From positions 4,495,416-4,559,415 of the forward strand of contig NC_022571.1 in assembly GCF_000473995.1 (NCBI RefSeq): a stretch of 64,000 nt of DNA, read 5' to 3'. The DNA is from Clostridium saccharobutylicum DSM 13864 (GTDB taxonomy: Bacteria > Bacillota > Clostridia > Clostridiales > Clostridiaceae). This document shows positions 56,251 to 64,000 of this stretch, piece by piece; positions within the stretch are counted from its first letter, which is position 1; each line of letters starts with the position of its first letter. Both the position numbers and the translations under genes were made by a program. The notes under the pieces are model-generated. The model made no database searches, was not told the origin of the DNA, and saw nothing but the letters and a program-made list of their open reading frames with translations.

Positions 56251-57342
56251 TTATTTAAATGCATCTATGGCACTTGTAAATTTTAATGTATTTTCCGAAA
56301 CTTTATTACATGCTCCTAATGGGTATGAATCTGGAAGAACGCTTGAATTAGCTTCTGGCTCCCAATAAAATACACCTATACCTTTTCCATTCGGAACAGA
56401 TTGTACCTTATTTATTGCTGCCTTAATTATATTATATGTTTGAGTAGGATTATTTTGAGGTCCACCTACTTCGCAAATCATAACTTCCTTATTATAGCGT
56501 GATGCCATATCATTTAAATTGTAAGCTAACGAATTTATATTTTTAGTGTAATCAACACCATCCCAATATGGATAATAAGACATTCCTATTACATCATATT
56601 TTGCACCAGCAGATTTAAGTCCATCAAAAACACCTCTGTATAAGCTATTATTAGCACCACTAGCTAAATGAATAATAACTTTTGAAGACGAACTTACTGA
56701 CTTAACTGCATCATATCCACTATTAATTAATTGAGCCCATTTATTATAGTTATAATTACTTCCATCAGGCCATAGCATTCCTGTATTAGTTTCATTACCA
56801 ACCTGTACCCAGTCAGGATATATACCTGCATTTGCTAAAGCAGACATAACATAATGTGTATGACTATATACATCGTTTTTTAATTGATCAAAAGAATCGT
56901 TTGCCCATTGTGCAGGCTTATCTTGATAAGCTGGATCTGCAAAATGATCACTGTAGTGAAAATCAATCATTACTTTCATTCCTAGCTTTTTTGCACGTTG
57001 TGCCATATAAACAGCAGCATTTGTATCAGAATATCCTAAAAAACATGTTGTTCCATCCTTTTTAGTCCATTGATAATTAGATGGTGGATTTACAAATACT
57101 CTTAATCTTACAGCATTTATTCCATGATCTTTTAGAATTTGAAGTGCATCCTGCTGAACACCTTTATCATTTTGCCATTTTATACCCTTATCTTCTAATT
57201 GATTTAGCCAGCCAATATCAGCACCCTTTGCAAAAGTTGTAGCAGCTTGCACAGTAGTTGGAGCAGCAGTAAAACCAAGCCCTAAAGTAATAGTCGTACA
57301 CATAAATCCTAATAGAATTGCTTTAATACTTCTTTTAAACAT
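56251..57342 (-). CDS. Secreted endo-beta-1,4-galactanase (GH53)
   Basis: A 363-residue extracellular enzyme that cuts beta-1,4-galactan side chains of pectin to galacto-oligosaccharides. The signal peptide (about 1-34) ends VQA-A. The GH53 barrel starts at FAKGADIGWLNQLE. The acid/base is E184 in QVGNETNTG, and the nucleophile is E291 in ICEVGGP. GAGGGGG lies seven to eight bases before the ATG. It is the last gene downstream of lacC, so it probably belongs to the same regulon: it supplies substrate for the PTS encoded upstream. Confidence 0.93.
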   Translation of the reverse strand: MFKRSIKAILLGFMCTTITLGLGFTAAPTTVQAATTFAKGADIGWLNQLEDKGIKWQNDKGVQQDALQILKDHGINAVRLRVFVNPPSNYQWTKKDGTTCFLGYSDTNAAVYMAQRAKKLGMKVMIDFHYSDHFADPAYQDKPAQWANDSFDQLKNDVYSHTHYVMSALANAGIYPDWVQVGNETNTGMLWPDGSNYNYNKWAQLINSGYDAVKSVSSSSKVIIHLASGANNSLYRGVFDGLKSAGAKYDVIGMSYYPYWDGVDYTKNINSLAYNLNDMASRYNKEVMICEVGGPQNNPTQTYNIIKAAINKVQSVPNGKGIGVFYWEPEANSSVLPDSYPLGACNKVSENTLKFTSAIDAFK

Positions 57343-57407
57343 AAATTTTCCCCCTCAATAATGAATTTAATAATTATTTTTTAATTTATATATAAATACT
57401 TAATGCT

Positions 57408-58334
57408 TTAAATTCCTTCAACTACTATATCATTAAAAAATTGGTTTACTATCTCTTCTTTTACACATCCAGTCTCCTTTTCAACAGCATTTGCTGTACC
57501 ACAAGCTGATGCATATTTTAATGTATCAATTACATCATATCCTCTCTTAATTGATACAGCTATTCCTGCAACATATGAATCTCCTGACCCTACTGGATTA
57601 ACAGCCTTAACTTTAGGAACTGTCACCTTATAGAACTTACCTTCACATCCTGCTATAGACCCTTGTTCTCCTAAAGATATTGCTACAAATTTAATTCCTC
57701 GCTTTTGAAATTCCTTTATTTCATTAACAGCATCACCTATACTAGTAATTTTTCTTCCTGTTAATGCTTCAATTTCATCTCTATTAGGTTTAATAAAATA
57801 TGGCTTACCTTTAATTCCTTCTTTTAATAGCTCTCCACTAGTATCTAATAAAAACTTTTTTCCTTTAGCATTAGCTAATTCTATTAGATTTCTATAAAAA
57901 TCTTTTGGCACATTTCGTGGAACACTTCCTGAAGCTACTATTACATCCGAATCCTTAATAAATTCTTTATATTTATCTATAAAAATTTGCTGTTCTTTTT
58001 CACTAACTTCTGGACCTGGTTCAAGTATTTCTGTCTGTACAAGATCATCTGTAATAAAGGCTAAACATTCTCTTGTTTCTCCTTTTATTTTTACAAAATC
58101 TTGTTTTATTCCATAACATTTAAGTTTTTCTTCTATAAATTCGCCACTCTTACCACCTAGTAAACCAGTAACTATACACTCTTCCTTTAATATAGTAGCC
58201 ACATTAGCCACATGCAAACCTTTTCCTCCAGGTGTGTTTTCAACACTCTTTGCTCTCATTACTGTTCCTTTTTCTATGTTTTCCATTTCATATCTCTTGT
58301 CTATAGATGCATTAAGATTTATAACTAATATCAT
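57408..58334 (-). CDS. lacC: Tagatose-6-phosphate kinase (PfkB family)
   Basis: A 308-residue PfkB sugar kinase. GGKGLHVA (about 36-43) and GSGDSYVAG with the catalytic aspartate are intact. The family includes 1-phosphofructokinase and LacC; the neighbours lacB, lacG and aldolase favour tagatose-6-phosphate kinase, which makes tagatose-1,6-bisphosphate. GGAGGAGG lies about nine to ten bases before the ATG. It is separated from the aldolase gene by 458 bases that hold a large hairpin. Confidence 0.85.
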   Translation of the reverse strand: MILVINLNASIDKRYEMENIEKGTVMRAKSVENTPGGKGLHVANVATILKEECIVTGLLGGKSGEFIEEKLKCYGIKQDFVKIKGETRECLAFITDDLVQTEILEPGPEVSEKEQQIFIDKYKEFIKDSDVIVASGSVPRNVPKDFYRNLIELANAKGKKFLLDTSGELLKEGIKGKPYFIKPNRDEIEALTGRKITSIGDAVNEIKEFQKRGIKFVAISLGEQGSIAGCEGKFYKVTVPKVKAVNPVGSGDSYVAGIAVSIKRGYDVIDTLKYASACGTANAVEKETGCVKEEIVNQFFNDIVVEGI

Positions 58335-58508
58335 AACTCTCTTCCTCCTCCTTTAAGTAGCTGTACTACTTTTAACTAATGATGAATGATTGAAGTTAAA
58401 TATTACAGAAACAGTTCTTCTAACTAAATATAAAATTTTACTTTTCACTTTTAGATCATCACTCCGCAAAAAATAATAAACCAAACATAAGAAGTACAAT
58501 TATGCTTT

Positions 58509-58600
58509 GAATATATATCCAAAAGTAGAAATAGAGGTTATGCATTTATTTCGATTAGCCATTGCATAACTCTAAGTCTTGATTTGGATATCTATATATT
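58509..58600. repeat. Large imperfect hairpin between aldolase and lacC
   Basis: GAATATATATCCAAA and AGAGGTTATGCA on the left pair with TGCATAACTCT and TTTGGATATC on the right, over about 36 bp with mismatches. The 458-base gap (58335-58792) contains no gene; this hairpin may attenuate or protect the transcript. Confidence 0.6.
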
Positions 58601-58792
58601 TTTTTGATTATAACTAATATTTGCGTTGTAATTGTAATTTCTATTTTTATGTCGTACAATAAATCTGTATATTTTTTATTTTACTTTATTTTTATATTAT
58701 CTTAGGTTTAGTATATCTATTCCTAAGATTTTTTTAGCATACCGGCTTTTTAGCTCTATTTATGCTATATCTTTATAATATAAATTTACTTT

Positions 58793-59653
<861 letters not shown>

Positions 59654-59662
59654 TCACACTCC

Positions 59663-61090
59663 TTAATATTCTATTTCACTTGGATCGACTAATTGTTTTG
59701 TTTCTGCAACTTTTTTCATCCAATAAGCACTCTTTTTTGCATATCTATTTTGATTATTAAAATCTACATAGAATAAACCATAACGTTTATTGTATCCATT
59801 AGACCAAGATAATACATCGATTAAAGACCATACATAATAACCTTTAACAACAACACCTTCACTTATGGCTTTTAAGATATAGTTGAAATGTTTTTTAATA
59901 TACTCAATACGTGGAGTATCATCTATCTTTCCATCAACAAAATCATCTTTATATCCCATTCCGTTTTCTGCTATATATATCTTTTTGTAGTTTGGATAAT
60001 CTCTTTTAATTCTAGTTAACATATCATAAAGACCTTGTGGATAAATTGGCCAATCCCAATCTGTTGTTTCAACTTCTGGATTGCTAACACGTGCTCCTAT
60101 TCCTTTAAGAGCAAAGATGCTTGTACCTTTTTCTCCTGTCCCATTATGATGAATTTTACTTTCTCCTTCATATGCTTTTAAGAAATGACTAGAATAATAA
60201 TTCATTCCTAAGAAATCAATTTTACTAGCTGCACTTTTAATAACATCTAAATCTCCATCATAGATTGTAAAACTTCCATTATTTTTAGATAGTATAGTAT
60301 TTACTGTTTCTAAGGTTTCTTCTGAATATTCTCCTTTGAAACATGCATCAAGCATAAATTTATTTGCCAATGTGTCATCTAAATAAGCTGCTCTTTTATC
60401 TTCTTCTAAATCAGTTATTGGACATTTTCCTTCAAGAGTATGAACTATTCCAATTTCCCCTTTTAAATTCATGCTCTTATATAGTTCAATTGTTTTTGCA
60501 TGAGCTACCATCATATTGTGCATAGTTTGTACAGCTTTTGGTATATCATATTTTATACTTGGTGGGAAATTACCTATTATATAACCATTTTGTGCAACAG
60601 ACCATGGTTCATTAAAAGTTGCCCACTTACTAACTCTATCCCCAAAGTTCTCAAAGCAAACCTTTGCAAAGTTTATAAAATGATCTATAGTCTTTCTATT
60701 TAACCAGTCTCCATCTTTAAATAAAGATAATGGTGTATCAAAATGATGTAAAGTTACAAACGGTTCTACATTATTTTTTAAACATTCATCAATAAGATCA
60801 TTATAGAATTTAATTCCTTTAGGATTTACTTCTCCAACACCATCTGGAATTACTCTGCTCCATGAAATAGAAATCCTTATACCATTTATGCCAAACTTAT
60901 TTGATAATTCAAGATCTTCTTTATATTTATGATAGAAATCACTTGCTACATCTCCATTAAATGTGCTTTCAGGTCTATCTAAATATTCATCCCAACAACA
61001 TGGTCCTCTTCCATCTTCCTTCGCAGCTCCTTCAACTTGAAATGCTGCTGTTGCTCCGCCAAATATAAAATCGTTTTCAAATTTATTCAT
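59663..61090 (-). CDS. lacG: 6-phospho-beta-galactosidase (GH1)
   Basis: A 475-residue GH1 enzyme. The acid/base is E161 (TFNEPW) and the nucleophile is in IYIAENGMG. The phosphate-binding loop WSNGYNKRYG supports a 6-phospho-glycosidase, closest in pattern to LacG. It would split lactose-6-phosphate or 6-phosphogalactosyl oligosaccharides to galactose-6-phosphate. AAAGGAAAG lies about seven bases before the ATG. It follows lacE by 49 bases. Confidence 0.9.
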   Translation of the reverse strand: MNKFENDFIFGGATAAFQVEGAAKEDGRGPCCWDEYLDRPESTFNGDVASDFYHKYKEDLELSNKFGINGIRISISWSRVIPDGVGEVNPKGIKFYNDLIDECLKNNVEPFVTLHHFDTPLSLFKDGDWLNRKTIDHFINFAKVCFENFGDRVSKWATFNEPWSVAQNGYIIGNFPPSIKYDIPKAVQTMHNMMVAHAKTIELYKSMNLKGEIGIVHTLEGKCPITDLEEDKRAAYLDDTLANKFMLDACFKGEYSEETLETVNTILSKNNGSFTIYDGDLDVIKSAASKIDFLGMNYYSSHFLKAYEGESKIHHNGTGEKGTSIFALKGIGARVSNPEVETTDWDWPIYPQGLYDMLTRIKRDYPNYKKIYIAENGMGYKDDFVDGKIDDTPRIEYIKKHFNYILKAISEGVVVKGYYVWSLIDVLSWSNGYNKRYGLFYVDFNNQNRYAKKSAYWMKKVAETKQLVDPSEIEY

Positions 61091-61139
61091 TGCAATCTTT
61101 CCTTTCTATACCTATCTTATCTTTTCTTATGTTCTATAA

Positions 61140-62834
61140 TTATTTATTTATTAAATCTAATGCAAATTTTAATGCTGCTTCTGGATCTCTAGTTAATTTT
61201 ACATATTCTCTACCTGAAGTTGTTGCTGATTTAGTACCTTTAGCATCACAATCATTCTTTAACTCTTCATACATAGATGCCATTTGAGGTGCTAGTACAA
61301 TTAAATCAAAATCTGTTATTTTCTCTTTATGTTGTCCATAAGCCATAGCTATTGATTCTAAATTTACACCATTTTGTTTTGCTCCTTTTGTTATAGCATT
61401 TGCAAGCATACTGCTTGTAGCTCCACTTGCGCAAAGCACTAAAACTGCTAATTCTTTGTTTGTATTATTTTTATTTTCTATCTTAATTTCTTCTTTAACA
61501 GGAGTTTCTGCAATCGCTGCTTCTTCAACTGCTTCTGTTGTTATTTCATCAATTTCTTCTCCAACTCTTTCAGCTTCTTGAATAATTAATTCTTTATCAT
61601 AAACTTTAAAGAATGGATAATACATTACAAAATCAACTAATAGTAATAATGGTGCTAATATAAATGATAATTTAGCAAATCCTGTTCCTAGAATTAAACC
61701 TAATGTACCTGGTGTTGTCCATGGTAAAGTATAAATAAATCCGTTCATTCCTAAATTGTCGATGAAAAATTTAAAGATCCATACATTAAGTATTGGTGTA
61801 CAAATGAAAGGTACAAAAAGTATTGGATTTAATACAACTGGAGCACCAAATAATATTGGTTCATTTACTGCAAATAATACTGGAACAATGGAAGTTCTAC
61901 CAACTGCTTTTAATTGTTTTGATTTAGCCATGAAAGCACACATAGCTGTAAACATTAAAGTTGCACCAGTTCCTCCAAGTGTTGCAACGAAATATGAAGT
62001 TCCGTGAGTTAATGCAAATGATGCATGTTGACCTGATTGGAATAATTTTAAGTTGGCATCTACATTCGCAATATATATAGCTGTTACTGCAGGTTCTACT
62101 ATAGAAGGTCCATGAATACCAACAAACCAAAACATTGCCATAGCTCCAAATATTAAAGCCAATCCTAAATATCCATCTGCTGCTGAGAATAAAGGTTTAA
62201 ATACTTCTAAAATCCATGCACTGAAAGACATTCCAATGAAATTTCTGAATCCTATATCAAATAACCAGAAGAATAATACAGAAAGTGCTAAAGGAATTAA
62301 ATCTGCAAAAGTTTGTGATATATTGTGTGGTACTTCATCTGGCATTTTAATTGTTACATTGTTCTTAACACATACTTTATATATGTTTGGTACTATAAAT
62401 GCTACTACAAAGGCTGTTAATAGACCTTTTGTACCCATATAAGCATTAGCAAATCCACCCTCTATAGAATCTGTACTTATTAATAGGAAAGAAATAATAG
62501 ATACGATCATAACTGATACTGGATTGATTTGTCTTAGTTTAGGTAATTTCGTATTAAAATTATCTGATAAACTTTTAGCAATTGTTGCTACCATTAACAT
62601 TGCTAATATTCCCATTGAATAATTGTATGCTTTCCAAAGCATGTTATTAACATTGTCAGACCAGAAATAATTGAATATATTAGGCACACAAGCTACTAAT
62701 ATAAATATACTTGAAAAGAGAATAACCGGTATACAACTTATAAATCCATCTCTAATTGCTCTTAAATAAGGATTGTTTGAAATTTTTTCGAAGGCCGGTC
62801 TCATCTTATCGATCGATTTAATTAATTTTTCCAT
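61140..62834 (-). CDS. lacE: Lactose/galactoside-specific PTS EIICB
   Basis: A 564-residue fusion. The N-terminal EIIC (about 1-430) has eight to ten hydrophobic segments with the family's FWFVGIHGPSIVEP and NEPILFGAPVVLNP. A Glu-rich linker (435-460) leads to EIIB (462-564) with its phosphorylatable C468 in LCASGATSS. It imports and phosphorylates lactose or related galactosides. AAGGAGG lies seven to eight bases before the ATG. The gene is separated from lacF by an inserted long family A element (62858-63248). Confidence 0.92.
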   Translation of the reverse strand: MEKLIKSIDKMRPAFEKISNNPYLRAIRDGFISCIPVILFSSIFILVACVPNIFNYFWSDNVNNMLWKAYNYSMGILAMLMVATIAKSLSDNFNTKLPKLRQINPVSVMIVSIISFLLISTDSIEGGFANAYMGTKGLLTAFVVAFIVPNIYKVCVKNNVTIKMPDEVPHNISQTFADLIPLALSVLFFWLFDIGFRNFIGMSFSAWILEVFKPLFSAADGYLGLALIFGAMAMFWFVGIHGPSIVEPAVTAIYIANVDANLKLFQSGQHASFALTHGTSYFVATLGGTGATLMFTAMCAFMAKSKQLKAVGRTSIVPVLFAVNEPILFGAPVVLNPILFVPFICTPILNVWIFKFFIDNLGMNGFIYTLPWTTPGTLGLILGTGFAKLSFILAPLLLLVDFVMYYPFFKVYDKELIIQEAERVGEEIDEITTEAVEEAAIAETPVKEEIKIENKNNTNKELAVLVLCASGATSSMLANAITKGAKQNGVNLESIAMAYGQHKEKITDFDLIVLAPQMASMYEELKNDCDAKGTKSATTSGREYVKLTRDPEAALKFALDLINK

Positions 62835-62857
62835 TTTAATTCCTCCTTAATTCTAGT

Positions 62858-63248
62858 TAGGAACATGATATAAAATAACAAATCCAATCTGCCATGAATA
62901 TTTTTCATCAGAAAAGGAGGTAGATTAAACTCATAGTGTGACTATTAATCCAATCTTCCGATTAGCAGATAATTGAAAGTCCAAATCTAAGATTTCGTTT
63001 CTTGAACTTAGTTAACTCATTTATCAGTTAACCTCGCATAAAACTGATTTGATGTGAATCGCTTAAGCAGATATCTCAAAAGTGAGAATATAAATTTTAT
63101 ATTTCGCTCTTTTAACTTTCCATGTATGCATCTATGATTTGATGATGATTGCTTACTCAGAGAGCACTCAGTAATTGTATGCAAGTCGAACTTCCTCTTA
63201 TTAAAAATATACTGCCAGATAGACTTGTTATCTTTACGATTATTCCTT
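62858..63248. repeat. Composite family A element of about 390 bp inside the lac operon
   Basis: Left end TAGGAACATGATATAAAATA, right end GACTTGTTATCTTTACGATT. It contains the CTCAGAGAGCACTCAG and TATGATTTGATGATGATTGC module, inverted compared with 13840-13890. It has long additional palindromic segments. Its right end touches the lacF stop codon. It separates lacF from lacE. Confidence 0.8.
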
Positions 63249-63561
63249 AATTACATTTCTTATATAAGTTGATAAAGTTTTTTACAAGATCTCTTAATAA
63301 CATTACTGTCATCAAATGATCTTGGGCATGTACCACTAAAAATCCAACATCAATTTTTTCTCCAGCCGCTTCAGCTTGAATCATGCTAGTTTGAGTTTTA
63401 TGAGCTTCTTGTATGCATTCATTACCTTCTTCTATTAATTCTTCTGCTTTATTAAAATCTCCCTTATTGGCAGCTTCTAATGCTCCCAAATATTTTGATC
63501 TTGCATCTCCTGCAAAAGCTACTATTTCAATTGTTGTTAATTCTAATTCTTCTCTAGTCAT
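63247..63561 (-). CDS. lacF: Lactose/galactoside-specific PTS EIIA
   Basis: A 104-residue trimeric helical EIIA of the lactose/cellobiose class. The phosphoacceptor H78 (VVHAQDH) and the metal-binding D81 are present. It passes the phosphate from HPr to the EIIB of LacE. AAGGGTG lies eight bases before the ATG. Order lacB-lacF-lacE-lacG matches tagatose-pathway operons. Confidence 0.93.
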   Translation of the reverse strand: MTREELELTTIEIVAFAGDARSKYLGALEAANKGDFNKAEELIEEGNECIQEAHKTQTSMIQAEAAGEKIDVGFLVVHAQDHLMTVMLLRDLVKNFINLYKKCN

Positions 63562-63605
63562 TTTCTTACACCCTTTCTTATTGCCACTATTTTTAAATTT
63601 ATTTA

Positions 63606-64000
63606 TTAATCGTGATATTCTCCTCTATCCCATTTTTCTAAAAATTCATCAAAGAAATGATTATTTCCAAATTGATCTTCTTTTTGAGTTGCTATTGCAT
63701 CAATCTTAGCTATAATTTTTTTATCCTCTTCTGTTGGTTCAAATTTTGTTTCTAAAAAAGCATCTATTATATTTTCCATTAATCCAACACCTGTAATTCT
63801 TCCACCAAATCCGATTATATTAGCATTCAAATGCTTTTTAGCATATATAGCTGTCGATACATCTCTTACTAATGCTGGTCTTGTTCCTACTACTTTAGCT
63901 GTTGAGCCTGTTATTCCAACTCCAGTACCACAAAGAACTACTCCTAAATCTGCTTCACCTGATACCACCTTTTCAGCAGCTTTCTTTCCAAATATAGCAT
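63606..64000 (-). CDS. lacB: Galactose-6-phosphate isomerase subunit LacB, C-terminal part
   Basis: The RpiB/LacB fold runs off the right edge (begins [19 protein letters not shown] in the visible part). The motif [17 protein letters not shown] and the closing region [19 protein letters not shown] match LacB. With LacA (not seen) it converts galactose-6-phosphate to tagatose-6-phosphate. The visible 131 residues are intact, and the gene is continuous with the operon 44 bases before lacF. Confidence 0.9.
   Translation of the reverse strand, partial: AIFGKKAAEKVVSGEADLGVVLCGTGVGITGSTAKVVGTRPALVRDVSTAIYAKKHLNANIIGFGGRITGVGLMENIIDAFLETKFEPTEEDKKIIAKIDAIATQKEDQFGNNHFFDEFLEKWDRGEYHD

Noticed and set aside
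57343..57407. Catabolite-response element before the galactanase
   Set aside because: No sequence close to the cre consensus was found here or in 58335-58792.

Overview
The window is very AT-rich, densely packed and mostly minus-strand. Gene content points to an anaerobic, spore-forming, solvent- or butyrate-producing Clostridium (cluster I). The sporulation trio spoVR/yhbH/prkA, NfnAB, butyryl-CoA-type enzymes, a 2,3-butanediol/acetoin dehydrogenase under sigma-54 control, and a lactose-type PTS all fit. From memory the dehydrogenase resembles the C. beijerinckii acetoin reductase, so the C. beijerinckii group is my best guess; this is inference, not a search result.

Layout. 1-2.7 kb: start of a lipid kinase gene, pssA, small acidic proteins and rubrerythrin. 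3.0-7.5 kb: prkA-yhbH-spoVR operon. 7.8-13.8 kb: MFS carrier, CheX and CheY-CheX proteins, FetAB-type ABC exporter, cyclophilin lipoprotein. 14.3-19.9 kb: nfnA-nfnB, a butanediol dehydrogenase with a clear -24/-12 promoter, and its probable AcoR-like activator. 20-25.9 kb: two-component system, lantibiotic/bacitracin-type ABC transporter and an S41 peptidase lipoprotein. 26-29.5 kb: truncated HAMP sensor, EAL protein, lone integrase, Cys-rich copper-type protein, MarR. 29.7-33.4 kb: acyl-CoA dehydrogenase, CoA-transferase, crotonase. 33.9-36.8 kb: T-box-controlled leuS, then a histidine-kinase relic. 37.2-46.6 kb: a 1934-residue BspA-like surface protein and a two-component system whose kinase seems to start at CTG. 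46.8-54.5 kb: methyltransferase-like protein, HesB-like protein, a three-gene MoxR / metallopeptidase-VWA / helical-repeat operon, a RelQ alarmone synthetase, a DUF2225 protein and a soluble chemoreceptor. 54.5-56.1 kb: a repeat cluster and an Rpn-type nuclease gene broken by a nonsense codon. 56.2-64 kb: galactanase plus the tagatose-6-phosphate pathway (lacC, class II aldolase, lacG, lacE, lacF, lacB), reading as a galactan/lactose utilisation locus.

The most striking unexplained signal is a set of intergenic palindromic elements. Family A has ends resembling TAAGGCACATGAAA and AATAACAAGTC; I count about eleven two-ended copies and four half copies. Family B has ends resembling AGATAAACAATTTAGACTTA and often folds into long nested hairpins. 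They sit directly against start and stop codons, inside operons, and are modular. They look like non-autonomous mobile or RNA-level elements. I traced these repeats, palindromes and alternative starts by eye; no alignment or folding was run.
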